From an uncultured Phycisphaerae bacterium (GTDB lineage Bacteria; Planctomycetota; Phycisphaerae; Sedimentisphaerales; Anaerohalosphaeraceae), in contig CALEDR010000002.1 in the NCBI GenBank assembly GCA_937949545.1, positions 62,001 through 126,000 of the forward strand: a DNA stretch of 64,000 nucleotides. Direction: 5' to 3'. The position numbers and the translations under genes are program-made. The notes below the pieces were generated by a model. The model was not told where the DNA came from. It did not search any database and worked only from the letters and a program-made list of their open reading frames with translations. Shown here piece after piece: positions 44,898 to 53,678 of the stretch (the first letter of the stretch is position 1; each line of letters opens with the position of its first letter).

Positions 44898-45223
44898 GAT
44901 TTTGACTCCTAAACGGCTTTGGTTATCGGTCTATTTTTTTCGGTCAACTCTTTCAGACCTTTGGCATTCAATTCGGATAAAGAAAGCCGGAGCTTAAACG
45001 GCGGTTGTGCAAAATGAACAATTACAAGGGCAAATGATTTCCGAGAGTGATTCAGGCGGCTTGGGAACACTGAAAAGCGAGTTTTTTTCAGTCGGCAAAA
45101 AGGCGGACTGGTTTAAGCGGGTCTGATAACAATGCAAAGAGCGGGGATTGTGTGAAAAAAAGCAAGCCGGCCCTTACCGAGAAGAGCCGGCTTTTTAATT
45201 CCTTTTATTAAGAGATTTGAAGC
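44898..45223. other. Gap upstream of the chemotaxis operon
   Basis: This 326-base gap must contain the operon promoter, read on the minus strand. The minus strand has ACCGATAA at 44923-44930, close to the sigma-28 -10 GCCGATAA, but no matching TAAA-type -35 at the right distance. The left part has nothing recognisable. The right part ends with the terminator of the lipoprotein gene. Confidence 0.4.
45154..45193 (-). terminator. Intrinsic terminator of the lipoprotein gene
   Basis: AAGCCGGC (45164-45171) pairs with GCCGGCTT (45186-45193). Read on the minus strand the stem is followed by GCTTTTTTT. The plus strand also has T residues, so it could act in both directions. Confidence 0.78.
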
Positions 45224-45592
45224 TTAGGGGTTGGCCGGTGCCGGAGCCGGTGTCGGTGCTGCGGCAGGGGTTTCTGATAATTTTTTCTGGAGTTCGGCGA
45301 GCTGTTTCTGAAGTTCCTGAATTTGTTTATCTTTTTGGGTGGATTCATTTTTGAACTGGGTGGATTTTTCCATCAAGGTCCGAGTAATTTCGAGGGCCTT
45401 CTGGTTGACCTCTTCGTATTTTTTCTGAAGAGAAGCGATTTTTTCGTTTTGCTGCTCAATGGTTTTTTGGGCGTCGGTCAGTTCCTGCTGGAGGGCCTGC
45501 TTTTCGTTCTGGCAGGTTACGAGTTTCGGGTTCGGTTTGCATCCGAGCAGCACAAAAGCCGCCAGTCCGATAAACACGAGTGTTTTTTTCAT
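45224..45592 (-). CDS. Small coiled-coil lipoprotein
   Basis: A 122-residue predicted lipoprotein. The signal peptide KKTLVFIGLAAFVLLGC ends in a lipobox with the acylated cysteine at about residue 18. A long coiled coil of about 70 residues with Q/E/K heptads follows (NEKQALQQELTDAQKTIEQQ), then a Pro/Ala tail (APTPAPAPANP) that could pass through peptidoglycan. The architecture recalls Lpp/SlyB-like murein spacers, but I recognise no named family. ATG 45592 is preceded by AAAGGGA. It is single-gene, closed by a terminator. Confidence 0.82.
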   Translation of the reverse strand: MKKTLVFIGLAAFVLLGCKPNPKLVTCQNEKQALQQELTDAQKTIEQQNEKIASLQKKYEEVNQKALEITRTLMEKSTQFKNESTQKDKQIQELQKQLAELQKKLSETPAAAPTPAPAPANP

Positions 45593-45700
45593 AGGCAATC
45601 CCTTTCCTTTGACAGTTGAATCTTTCCTATTGAATTGATAGATATCTTACAGCTCCCTCTTACCGGAAGCAAGAAATTCTGCGGATTTCTGAAAAGGAAA

Positions 45701-46909
45701 TCAGAGAGGAGAGAGAGCATTTTCAAAAAGAGCGGCGGCTGCGCCCTGAATCAGGGCTTCCTTGCCGGCCTGCGCAGGGATGATTTGAATGGTTCTGGAA
45801 GCAAAGTTATAGACGTGTTCGACAAAGGAATCCTGAAGGCGTTTTGTGAAATACTGAATAAAAGGGTGACTGACATATCCGGCGAGGATCAGGACATCCG
45901 GATCGAAGAGGTTGACGGCGGCAGAAGCGGCAAAGCAGAGATGGTCGGCAATGAAATCACGGACAGACAGGGCGTAGGGGTCCTGTTGGTCTACGGCCCA
46001 GGCCAGCTCTTCAACGGCCTGTTCCGGAGAGCGGAGTTCCGGGAGACGCCGCTGCAGAAGTGAAGAACATCCTTCGGCGAGTTCCTGCCGCAATTTTCGA
46101 AGGACGGCGGGTCCGGAAATCAGGGCCTCCAGGCAGCCCCTGTGTCCGCAGCCGCACAAAGGACCATCAGGCATGACTGTGATGTGTCCGATTTCTCCGC
46201 TTCGGCGGGTGGCTCCGTACACGAGTTTTCCGTCTATTAAGAGAGTGGAACCGACGCCGTCGGCTATATTGAAATAGATAATGTTTTTGGATTGGAGAGA
46301 GGGCTGAAGGCGAATTTCCGCCAGAAGTCGAACTTTGGTGGAGTAGATTTCCACCGGCCAGTTAAAGCGGCCTTGGAGGAGCCGTTGAAGAGGGACCGTT
46401 TTCCAGCCGAGGGGGCTGGACAGTTCGACGACGCCGGCGGGGGTGATGGAGCCGCTGAGGGTGACGGCGATGCCGAGGATTCTGTCGGGGCGAATGCCGG
46501 CTTTGCTGACCAGCCCTCGAATATTGATTTCAAGCAGGCGCAGAACATGCTCTACAGAATGATCTGTACCGAGAGCAATGGCAATTTGTTCGGTCAGCTG
46601 ACAATGAAAATCAAACAGTCCGAGCCGAATGGTGTGCGGATTGATTTCGGCGGCGATTAAATGTCCTCCCTGAGGATTGATGCGGATAAGGATGGGTTTG
46701 GCGCCGCGCTTTCCGCTGGGAAGGGGGGTTTCATGAATCCACTCTTTTTCCCGAAGTCGGCTGACGATGGTGCTGACGGTCGAGCTTCCCAAATGAGTCA
46801 TCTGGCAGATTTGGCTTTGGGACAGGGGGCCGTGCCTGGCCAGAAGGGAGAGCACGACTTTCTCGTTTCGGCGTCCGGCCGCCTTGGAATTAATAGCTGT
46901 TTTTTCCAT
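45701..46909 (-). CDS. ROK-family transcriptional repressor (NagC/XylR type)
   Basis: A 402-residue regulator. An N-terminal winged helix (PLSQSQICQMTHLGSSTVSTIVSRL) is followed by the ROK sugar-kinase fold with the zinc site CGCGHRGCLEA and ADGVGSTLLIDGKL. A kinase-type catalytic motif is not evident, so it is a sensor rather than an enzyme. The ATG at 46909 lies nine bases after the -10 of its promoter, implying a nearly leaderless message. It is divergent from the uronate operon, and the palindrome CTCAA-N3-TTGAG occurs on both promoters. It should repress itself and the operon, with a uronate or its product as inducer. Confidence 0.9.
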   Translation of the reverse strand: MEKTAINSKAAGRRNEKVVLSLLARHGPLSQSQICQMTHLGSSTVSTIVSRLREKEWIHETPLPSGKRGAKPILIRINPQGGHLIAAEINPHTIRLGLFDFHCQLTEQIAIALGTDHSVEHVLRLLEINIRGLVSKAGIRPDRILGIAVTLSGSITPAGVVELSSPLGWKTVPLQRLLQGRFNWPVEIYSTKVRLLAEIRLQPSLQSKNIIYFNIADGVGSTLLIDGKLVYGATRRSGEIGHITVMPDGPLCGCGHRGCLEALISGPAVLRKLRQELAEGCSSLLQRRLPELRSPEQAVEELAWAVDQQDPYALSVRDFIADHLCFAASAAVNLFDPDVLILAGYVSHPFIQYFTKRLQDSFVEHVYNFASRTIQIIPAQAGKEALIQGAAAALFENALSPL

Positions 46910-46918
46910 AGGATATTT

Positions 46919-46947
46919 ATAATATCTCAATTCTTGAGTTTTTTCAA
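46919..46947 (-). promoter_or_regulatory. ROK gene promoter
   Basis: Read on the minus strand: TTGAAA (46947-46942), 17-base spacer, TATTAT (46924-46919). The palindrome 46926-46938 fills the spacer. Confidence 0.6.
46926..46938. promoter_or_regulatory. ROK operator copy 1
   Basis: Perfect palindrome CTCAA-TTC-TTGAG between -35 and -10 of the ROK gene promoter. A second copy lies at 47056-47068. Confidence 0.7.
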
Positions 46948-47022
46948 GATTAACATGCCTTTTCTTTGTGCGAACTATAACTTATTTTACAATAATAAGA
47001 TAAAAGAATAATAATAAAAAAC

Positions 47023-47052
47023 TTGCAAACTTTGTCTGTCTTGTCGTAAAAT
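47023..47052 (+). promoter_or_regulatory. Promoter of the uronate operon
   Basis: TTGCAA (47023-47028), 18-base spacer, TAAAAT (47047-47052), immediately followed by ROK operator copy 2. The surrounding DNA is very AT-rich. Confidence 0.5.
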
Positions 47053-47055
47053 AAT

Positions 47056-47068
47056 CTCAAATATTGAG
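47056..47068. promoter_or_regulatory. ROK operator copy 2
   Basis: Perfect palindrome CTCAA-ATA-TTGAG just downstream of the operon -10, where a bound repressor would block initiation. Same half-sites and spacing as copy 1. Confidence 0.7.
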
Positions 47069-47128
47069 GATAAAATTTTCTTTTTCTGTGCCCTTATTTA
47101 AGTTTAACAAGTTTAAGGAGTCCAGCCG

Positions 47129-47947
47129 ATGGCGGATTGGTTTGATGTGAAAGATAAATGTGTGGTGATTACCGGCGGGGCGGGGATTTTATGCGGGGCA
47201 ATTGCGGAGGATTTGGCTTCCGCCGGCGCAAAGGTCTGTATTGCGGACTATGATGAAATGCGAGCGAAGGAATTGGCCCAAAAGATTGAATCAAAAGGGC
47301 ATTTTGCGATGCCGCTTCGCATCAATGTTCTGGACAAAAAAGAGATTCAGGAGGCGTTTTCCTGTGCCAGGGAGACAATGGGGCGTGTGGATGTGCTGAT
47401 TAACGGCGCCGGCGGGAATAAGAAAGAAGCGACTACATCGGAACAGATGCCGTTTTTTGACCTGCCGGAGGAAGCGCTTCGCTCTGTATTCGAATTGAAT
47501 TTTATGGGGACATTTCTGCCTTCTCAGGTTTTTGGGCGGTATTTCGCTCAGCAAAAGAAGGGGGTTATTCTGAATATTTCGAGTATGAGCGCATTCAGCC
47601 CCCTTACGAAAGTGGTCGGCTATTCGGCGGCCAAGGCGGCGGTAAGCAATTTTACGGAATGGCTGGCAGTGCATATGTGTCAGAATTATTCGCCCCAGAT
47701 TCGCGTGAATGCGATTGCGCCGGGCTTTTTCCTGACCCAGCAGAACCGGTATTTGCTGACGGATGAAAAGACGGGGGCTTTGACGCCGCGGGGACAGACG
47801 ATTATTGCTCATACGCCGATGGGACGATTCGGAAGCCCGGAGGAACTGTGCGGGACCGTCCGCTGGCTGATCAGCGACGCCTCCCGTTTTGTGACCGGTG
47901 TGGTGGTGCCGATTGACGGCGGTTTTAATGCATTCAGCGGTGTTTAG
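47129..47947 (+). CDS. SDR-family D-mannonate oxidoreductase (fructuronate reductase type)
   Basis: A 272-residue short-chain dehydrogenase. The NAD(P)-binding VVITGGAGILCGAIAEDLA, LINGAGGN, catalytic serine in NISSMSAF, and the tyrosine-lysine pair in VGYSAAKAAV are present. AIAPGFFLTQQNRYLL and HTPMGRFGSPEEL match the SDR group annotated as D-mannonate oxidoreductase, which replaces UxuB in many anaerobes. It would reduce fructuronate to mannonate. GTTTAAGGAG precedes the ATG. First gene of the operon; its neighbours uxaC, gnd and the TRAP transporter support a uronate substrate. Confidence 0.88.
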   Translation: MADWFDVKDKCVVITGGAGILCGAIAEDLASAGAKVCIADYDEMRAKELAQKIESKGHFAMPLRINVLDKKEIQEAFSCARETMGRVDVLINGAGGNKKEATTSEQMPFFDLPEEALRSVFELNFMGTFLPSQVFGRYFAQQKKGVILNISSMSAFSPLTKVVGYSAAKAAVSNFTEWLAVHMCQNYSPQIRVNAIAPGFFLTQQNRYLLTDEKTGALTPRGQTIIAHTPMGRFGSPEELCGTVRWLISDASRFVTGVVVPIDGGFNAFSGV

Positions 47948-47963
47948 TAGGTGGGTGAACGAT

Positions 47964-49229
47964 ATGCTTTATTATGCATCCGGCAATCCGCAGGGGGAAT
48001 TGACGCCTGAACAGATGCGGGAAGGGCTTCTGTCGGCGCTGGAGCAGCTGGGCCCCCGTCGAAAAGTGCTGGCGGTGCCGCCGGATATCACCCGGCTGCA
48101 TTCGCAGGCAGGTCTTCTGACCAGGATGGCCTGGGATTATTATGGGGCGGCTTTGACGGACGTGCTGCCGGCTATCGGGACCCATCGACCGATGACGCCG
48201 GAGGAAATCCGGAAAATGTATCCGGGGATGCCGCTGTCGATGTTCCGGGTTCACGACTGGCGAAACGGGATTGTAACGATGGGAATGGTCCCGGGGGATT
48301 TTGTTCGTCAGGTGAGCGAAGGAAAGGTTGATTACGACTGGCCGGCGCAGGTGGACCGTCTGCTGGTTGAAGGCGGATATGACCTGATTCTTTCGATCGG
48401 CCAGGTGGTGCCTCACGAGGTGACGGGGATGGCCAATTACAATAAGAATATCCTGGTGGGCACCGGCGGGTCGGAGGGCATCAACAAAAGCCATTTCCTC
48501 GGGGCGGTTTATGGAATGGAGCGGATGATGGGCCGCGCGGATACGCCGGTTCGTCGGGTCTTGAATTATGCGTCTGAGCATTTTTTGAAGGATCTGCCGA
48601 TTCTCTATGTGCTGACGGTGGTGGACGGGGGAGGCGGCCGGCCGAAGGTGCGGGGGCTGTTTATCGGCGAGGATACGGAATGCTTTCTGCAGGCGGCTCG
48701 GCTGGCCCTGCAGGTCAATTTTACGATGCTCGAACGACCGCTGAAGAAGACCGTAGTCTATCTGGATCCGGAAGAATACAAAAGCACCTGGCTGGGCAAT
48801 AAAAGCATTTACCGCACGCGGATGGCGATGGCGGACGCCGGGGAGTTGATTGTCCTGGCGCCGGGGCTTGTCGAGTTTGGCGAGGATGCTCAGATTGACC
48901 GGCTCATCCGCAAGTACGGGTATGTCGGAACGGAGCGTGTGCTGGCACTGACGGCGGAGAATGAAGATTTGCAGGCCAATCTGAGTGCGGCGGCTCATTT
49001 GATTCACGGCTCTTCGGAGGGGCGTTTTTTGGTGCGGTACTGCCCAGGCAAACTGAGTCGAAAAGAAATTGAATCGGTGGGGTTTGCGTGGGGGGATTTG
49101 AAAGAGATGGTGAAAAAATACAAGCCGGCCGAGCGCACGGATGGGTTTCATACTGTGGACGGCGAGGATGTGTTTTTCATTTCCAATCCGGGCTTGGGGC
49201 TTTGGGCCTATCGGGAACGTTTTCAATGA
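47964..49229 (+). CDS. LarA-family nickel-pincer racemase/epimerase-like protein
   Basis: A 421-residue protein of the lactate racemase (LarA) superfamily. Residues that bind the nickel-pincer cofactor and substrate in LarA appear conserved: PPDITRLHS (arginine), AIGTHRPMTPEE (histidine), VVPHEVTG (histidine), NYNKNILVG (cofactor lysine) and INKSHFLGA (histidine). Superfamily members with hydroxy-acid and sugar-acid substrates, including a gluconate 2-epimerase, have been described. The position between a mannonate oxidoreductase and gnd suggests D-mannonate/D-gluconate epimerisation. ATG 47964 was chosen; the frame opens earlier inside the SDR gene. The larB, larC and larE cofactor genes are not in the window. 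Confidence 0.82.
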   Translation: MLYYASGNPQGELTPEQMREGLLSALEQLGPRRKVLAVPPDITRLHSQAGLLTRMAWDYYGAALTDVLPAIGTHRPMTPEEIRKMYPGMPLSMFRVHDWRNGIVTMGMVPGDFVRQVSEGKVDYDWPAQVDRLLVEGGYDLILSIGQVVPHEVTGMANYNKNILVGTGGSEGINKSHFLGAVYGMERMMGRADTPVRRVLNYASEHFLKDLPILYVLTVVDGGGGRPKVRGLFIGEDTECFLQAARLALQVNFTMLERPLKKTVVYLDPEEYKSTWLGNKSIYRTRMAMADAGELIVLAPGLVEFGEDAQIDRLIRKYGYVGTERVLALTAENEDLQANLSAAAHLIHGSSEGRFLVRYCPGKLSRKEIESVGFAWGDLKEMVKKYKPAERTDGFHTVDGEDVFFISNPGLGLWAYRERFQ

Positions 49230-49264
49230 AAAACAAAAAAACTTTTGAATTGGGAGATAGAAAG

Positions 49265-50716
49265 ATGGCACAGGCGGATATCGGCTTAATCGGACTGGCG
49301 GTGATGGGGGAGAATCTGATTTTGAATATGGAGAGCAAGGGCTTTACGGTGGCCTGCTACAATCGGACCGTCGAGAAGGTGGATGCCTTTCTGGCCGGCC
49401 GTGCGAAAGGCAAGAACATCATCGGCTGCCGTTCGATTGAGGAGCTGGTGAAGGTTTTAAAGAAGCCCCGCAAGATTATGATGATGGTCAAGGCGGGCAA
49501 GCCGGTGGATGAGTTCATCGAGCAGATTCTGCCGCATCTGGAGGATGGAGACATTTTGATTGACGGCGGCAACAGTCATTTCCCCGATACGATTCGGCGG
49601 ACCCAGTATGTGGAAAGCAAGGGCAAACTGTATATCGGTACGGGTGTGTCCGGCGGAGAGGAAGGGGCCCTGCGAGGCCCGTCGATTATGCCGGGCGGTT
49701 CGCCGGCGGCCTGGCCCCATGTGAAACCGATTTTCCAGAAGATTGCGGCCAAGACGGATCAGGGCGAACCGTGCTGTGAATGGGTTGGTGAAAACGGAGC
49801 CGGCCATTTTGTCAAGATGGTGCACAACGGCATTGAGTACGGCGATATGCAGATGATTGGCGAGACGTATCATCTGATGAAGGACGGCCTGGGAATGACC
49901 AACGAGGAAATGCATAAGGTCTTCGCCGAATGGTACGAAGGGGAGCTGAATTCGTATCTGATTGAGATTACCCGGGATATCCTGGCGTACAAGGATGAGG
50001 AAGGCAAGTATGTGCTGGATTTGATTCTGGATGCGGCGGGCCAGAAGGGTACGGGCAAATGGACGGTGATTGCGGCGCTGGATACCGGCCAGCCGCTGAC
50101 GCTGATTGGAGAAGCAGTCTTTGCGCGGTGCCTGTCGGCCCTGAAGGAGGAGCGCCTGGCTGCTTCGAAGGTGCTCAGGGGGCCTCAGGCGTCCTTTCCG
50201 GGCGATAAGAAACAGATGATTGATGATTTGCGCAAGGCCCTGTACGCTTCCAAGATTGTCAGTTATGCCCAGGGGTATCAGCTGATGCGGGCGGCGGCGG
50301 CGGAATACAAATGGAATCTGAACTACGGCGGGATTGCCCTGATGTGGCGGGGCGGCTGCATCATTCGGTCGGTCTTTTTGGGCAAGATTAAGGAGGCGTT
50401 TGACCGCAATCCGAATCTGTCGAATCTGCTGCTGGACCCGTTCTTTTCGGATGCGGTTCAGCAAGGTCAGTCCAGCTGGCGCCGGGTGGTCACGATGGCG
50501 GTCCAGATGGGGATACCGGTGCCGGCGATGGGCAGCGCCCTGGCGTTCTATGACGGATACCGCAGCGAGCGTCTGCCGGCCAACCTGCTGCAGGCCCAGC
50601 GGGATTACTTCGGTGCGCATACGTACGAGCGGGTGGACCGGCCGCGTGGGCAGTATTTCCATACGAACTGGACGGGACGGGGCGGTGAGACGTCTGCTTC
50701 GACGTATGTTGTGTAA
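49265..50716 (+). CDS. gnd: 6-phosphogluconate dehydrogenase (decarboxylating)
   Basis: A 483-residue enzyme oxidising 6-phosphogluconate to ribulose 5-phosphate and CO2. NADP-binding IGLIGLAVMGENLILNME, the signature VMHN-type MVHNGIEYGDMQMIGE with catalytic lysine in GHFVKMVHN, and the C-terminal HTNWTGRGGE are intact. It is a long-form (classical) Gnd. ATG 49265 follows GGGAGAT; ATG 49226, overlapping the preceding stop, is less likely. Its inclusion in a uronate operon is unusual and suggests the pathway ends in the pentose phosphate route. A gluconate kinase is not in the operon. Confidence 0.96.
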   Translation: MAQADIGLIGLAVMGENLILNMESKGFTVACYNRTVEKVDAFLAGRAKGKNIIGCRSIEELVKVLKKPRKIMMMVKAGKPVDEFIEQILPHLEDGDILIDGGNSHFPDTIRRTQYVESKGKLYIGTGVSGGEEGALRGPSIMPGGSPAAWPHVKPIFQKIAAKTDQGEPCCEWVGENGAGHFVKMVHNGIEYGDMQMIGETYHLMKDGLGMTNEEMHKVFAEWYEGELNSYLIEITRDILAYKDEEGKYVLDLILDAAGQKGTGKWTVIAALDTGQPLTLIGEAVFARCLSALKEERLAASKVLRGPQASFPGDKKQMIDDLRKALYASKIVSYAQGYQLMRAAAAEYKWNLNYGGIALMWRGGCIIRSVFLGKIKEAFDRNPNLSNLLLDPFFSDAVQQGQSSWRRVVTMAVQMGIPVPAMGSALAFYDGYRSERLPANLLQAQRDYFGAHTYERVDRPRGQYFHTNWTGRGGETSASTYVV

Positions 50717-50736
50717 GGATGAGAAAGGGAACGGCG

Positions 50737-52158
50737 ATGCGACCGTTTATTCACGAGGATTTTCTGCTGGAAACGAAGGCGGCTTCGCGTCTGTATCATG
50801 AATGCGCCGAAAAGATGCCGATTTATGATTACCATTGCCATCTGCCGGTGCGGCTGATTGCGGAGGATGCCTGCTTTGAAAATCTGACGCAGGCCTGGCT
50901 CAAAGGGGACCACTACAAATGGCGGGCGATGCGGACCAACGGCATTCCGGAGGAGCGGATTACCGGTTCGGCGTCGGATTGGGATAAGTTTTCCGCCTGG
51001 GCGGCCACGGTGCCTTATACCCTCCGCAATCCCCTGTATCACTGGACGCATCTGGAACTGAAGCGGTATTTCGGAATCGACCGGCTGCTGGGTCCGGACA
51101 CGGCCGAGCGGATTTATGAGGCCTGCAGCGACCTGCTCAAGACCCCGGAATTCAGCATCCGCAATCTGCTGCGGAAGATGAATGTTCAGGTGCTCTGCAC
51201 GACGGAGGACCCTCTGGATTCTCTCGAATGGCATCGGCAAATCCGGCAGGACGGATTTGAGATTTTTGTACATACGGCCTGGCGGCCGGACAAGGCGCTG
51301 ATGGCGGAAACCCCCGTTTTTTTAAATTCATGGCTGGATGGCCTGCAACAGGTTTCCGGCGTGGAGATTCGAACGTATTCGAATCTGCTGGAGGCGCTGC
51401 AGAGGCGTCATGATGAATTCCATGCCAACGGGTGCCGGCTGTCGGATTACGGGCTGGAGACGGTGTATGCGGCGCCGTACACGCGGCGGGAGGTCGAAAC
51501 GGCTTTTTCGAAACTGCGGGCCGGACAGGCGCTGAACGAGCAAGAGCGGCTTCAGTACAAATCGGCCCTTCTGTATGATATGGCGGTGATGGATGCCAAG
51601 GCCGGCTGGGTGCTTCAGCTGCATCTGGGGGCCTTGCGCAACACCAACAGCAAGATTATGAAGCGGCTGGGAGCCGATACCGGCTGTGATTCCATCGGGG
51701 ATTTGGAAATCGCCCGTCCGCTGGCGGCCTTTCTGGACCGTCTGAACCGCGAAGACCTGCTGCCCAAGACCATTCTGTACAATCTGAATCCGCGGGACAA
51801 TGAACTGATGGCTGCGATGATCGGCAACTTTCAGGATGGATCCTGTCCGGGAAAACTTCAATACGGTTCGGCGTGGTGGTTTCTGGACCAGAAAGACGGG
51901 ATTGAAAAGCAGATAGAAGCCCTCTCGAATATGGGACTCTTGAGCCGGTTCGTGGGGATGCTGACGGATTCGAGGAGCTTTTTATCATTTCCACGACATG
52001 AATATTTTCGTAGAATTCTGTGCAATATCCTCGGCTCGGATGTGGAAAAGGGCCTTCTGCCGCCGGATTTTGAATGGCTGGGCCGGATTGTGGAGGATAT
52101 TTGTTTTCGGAATGCGTGCCGTTATTTTGATATGGAATGTAAGCGTTGTGATTCGTGA
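50737..52158 (+). CDS. uxaC: Glucuronate isomerase (uronate isomerase)
   Basis: A 473-residue amidohydrolase-superfamily enzyme that converts glucuronate to fructuronate and galacturonate to tagaturonate. The metal-site motif YDYHCHLPV at residues 29-37, RLGADTGCDSIGD, MLTDSRSFLSFPRHEYFRR and the C-terminal ICFRNACRYF are typical. ATG 50737 is preceded by AAAGGGAACGG; ATG 50719 lies only two bases after the gnd stop. It supplies the fructuronate for the SDR gene. Confidence 0.96.
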   Translation: MRPFIHEDFLLETKAASRLYHECAEKMPIYDYHCHLPVRLIAEDACFENLTQAWLKGDHYKWRAMRTNGIPEERITGSASDWDKFSAWAATVPYTLRNPLYHWTHLELKRYFGIDRLLGPDTAERIYEACSDLLKTPEFSIRNLLRKMNVQVLCTTEDPLDSLEWHRQIRQDGFEIFVHTAWRPDKALMAETPVFLNSWLDGLQQVSGVEIRTYSNLLEALQRRHDEFHANGCRLSDYGLETVYAAPYTRREVETAFSKLRAGQALNEQERLQYKSALLYDMAVMDAKAGWVLQLHLGALRNTNSKIMKRLGADTGCDSIGDLEIARPLAAFLDRLNREDLLPKTILYNLNPRDNELMAAMIGNFQDGSCPGKLQYGSAWWFLDQKDGIEKQIEALSNMGLLSRFVGMLTDSRSFLSFPRHEYFRRILCNILGSDVEKGLLPPDFEWLGRIVEDICFRNACRYFDMECKRCDS

Positions 52159-52164
52159 GGGCCT

Positions 52165-53154
52165 ATGCGCAAAGGGCTTCTGATTTTTATCGGTCTGCTG
52201 CTGGTTTTGCTGGGGATTGGGTATGCCGTATCCGTGCTGCGCGGGGAGCAGGAGATTCGAGTTCTTCGACTGGCACACAGTCTCAGCCCCCGTCATCCGG
52301 TTCATATTACGATGGAGTATATGGCCAAACTGGTGGAGGAGAAATCCGGCGGCCGGCTGATTGTGCAGATTTTTCCCAATGAGCAGCTGGGCTCGGAAAA
52401 GGAGCAGATTGAGGCCCTGCAGATTGGTTATATGTCGATGACCAAGACATCGACGGCGCCGATGGAAGGATTTGTGCCGGAGATAAAAATCTTCGGGATT
52501 CCTTACCTGTTTCGTGATTCGGAGCATTTTTGGAAGGTTGCGCAGGGGCCGATCGGAAAGAAGCTTCTGGAGGCAGGAGCGGACAAAGGGCTTAAGGGGC
52601 TTTGCTATTATGATGCCGGGGCCCGAAGTTTTTATGCCAAAAAGCCGATTCAAAGTCCGGAGGACCTCAAAGGCCTGAAGGTGCGGGTGATGCAGAGTAT
52701 TATGTCGATGCAGATGATTGAGACGATGGGCGGGGCCCCGACACCGATTGCTTGGGGGGAGCTGTACACCTCGTTGGATCAGGGGGTTGTGGATGCGGCC
52801 GAGAACAATCCGCCTTCGTTTGAGACGTCGCGTCATTTTGAAGTCTGCCGTTATTATATCCTGGATGAGCATGTCCGTGTACCGGATATGCTGGTCATCA
52901 GCACGCGGGTGTGGGAGAGTCTGACGCCGGAGCAGCAGCGGATTTTGCAGGAGGCGGTGGATGAATCGGTTGTGTTTAATCGAAAATTGTGGGCGGAGGC
53001 GGAGCGAGCTTCGCTGGAGGCCGTTCGGGCGGCCGGCGTGACGATCATCGAGCCGGACAAAACCCTCTTTCAGCAGGCCGTCAAACCGATGTGGGAACGG
53101 TATAAGGGGACGGAACTGGGCGATTTGATTGAGCAGATTCAGGAGATTCACTGA
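52165..53154 (+). CDS. dctP: TRAP transporter substrate-binding protein (DctP family)
   Basis: A 329-residue periplasmic binding protein with a signal anchor (LLIFIGLLLVLLGIGYAV). RLAHSLSPRHPVHITMEYMAKLVEEKSGG, IPYLFRDSEH and RVMQSIMSMQMIETMGG match DctP, and the conserved carboxylate-binding arginine is expected in KVRVMQS. It lies six bases after uxaC, so the ligand is probably a uronate or another sugar acid. It overlaps dctQ by one base. Confidence 0.93.
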   Translation: MRKGLLIFIGLLLVLLGIGYAVSVLRGEQEIRVLRLAHSLSPRHPVHITMEYMAKLVEEKSGGRLIVQIFPNEQLGSEKEQIEALQIGYMSMTKTSTAPMEGFVPEIKIFGIPYLFRDSEHFWKVAQGPIGKKLLEAGADKGLKGLCYYDAGARSFYAKKPIQSPEDLKGLKVRVMQSIMSMQMIETMGGAPTPIAWGELYTSLDQGVVDAAENNPPSFETSRHFEVCRYYILDEHVRVPDMLVISTRVWESLTPEQQRILQEAVDESVVFNRKLWAEAERASLEAVRAAGVTIIEPDKTLFQQAVKPMWERYKGTELGDLIEQIQEIH

Positions 53155-53678
53155 TGGCCGAACGGGTTAAAAAGATTCTCGACGCGTGCCTGGAAATTTT
53201 AGTGATGGTGGTGGTCGGGATTCTGGTTTTGGATGTTCTCTGGCAGGTGTTCAGCCGATATGTGCTTCGGAATCCGAGCAAGTGGACGGAGGAGCTGGCG
53301 ATTTTTCTTCTGATTTGGGTAGCTCTGCTGGGGGCGGCGGTGGCTACCGGTCGAGGAGCTCATTTGGGAATCGATTATTTTGTGCAGAAACTGCCGCGTC
53401 GGGATCAGATTGGGGTGGAGATTTTTATTTTTCTGTGCATTGTTCTTTTTGCCTTTTTTGTGATGATTGTCGGCGGGGCAGAGCTGGTTCGAATGACGCT
53501 GCGGCTGCAGCAGAAATCGCCGGCACTGGGGGTTCAGATGGGGTATGTGTATCTGGCGGTTCCCATCAGCGGTTTCTTTATGTTGCTGTACAGCGGGATC
53601 GGCCTATATGAACGAGCGGTACAGTTTTTCAAAAAATCTGAACAGAGAACGAATGGACTTGCCAGCGAGGAGAAGTAA
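53154..53678 (+). CDS. dctQ: TRAP transporter small permease (DctQ family)
   Basis: A 174-residue four-helix membrane protein (ILVMVVVGILVLDVLWQVFSRY, FLLIWVALLGAAVATGRGAH, IFIFLCIVLFAFFVMIVGG, VPISGFFMLLYSGIGL). NPSKWTEELAIFLLIWV is the family signature. It is translationally coupled on both sides (one-base overlaps). Confidence 0.93.
   Translation: MAERVKKILDACLEILVMVVVGILVLDVLWQVFSRYVLRNPSKWTEELAIFLLIWVALLGAAVATGRGAHLGIDYFVQKLPRRDQIGVEIFIFLCIVLFAFFVMIVGGAELVRMTLRLQQKSPALGVQMGYVYLAVPISGFFMLLYSGIGLYERAVQFFKKSEQRTNGLASEEK

Noticed and set aside
44923-44930. ACCGATAA ahead of cheW as a sigma-28 promoter
   Set aside because: The -10 is close to consensus but no TAAA-type -35 lies at the required distance.
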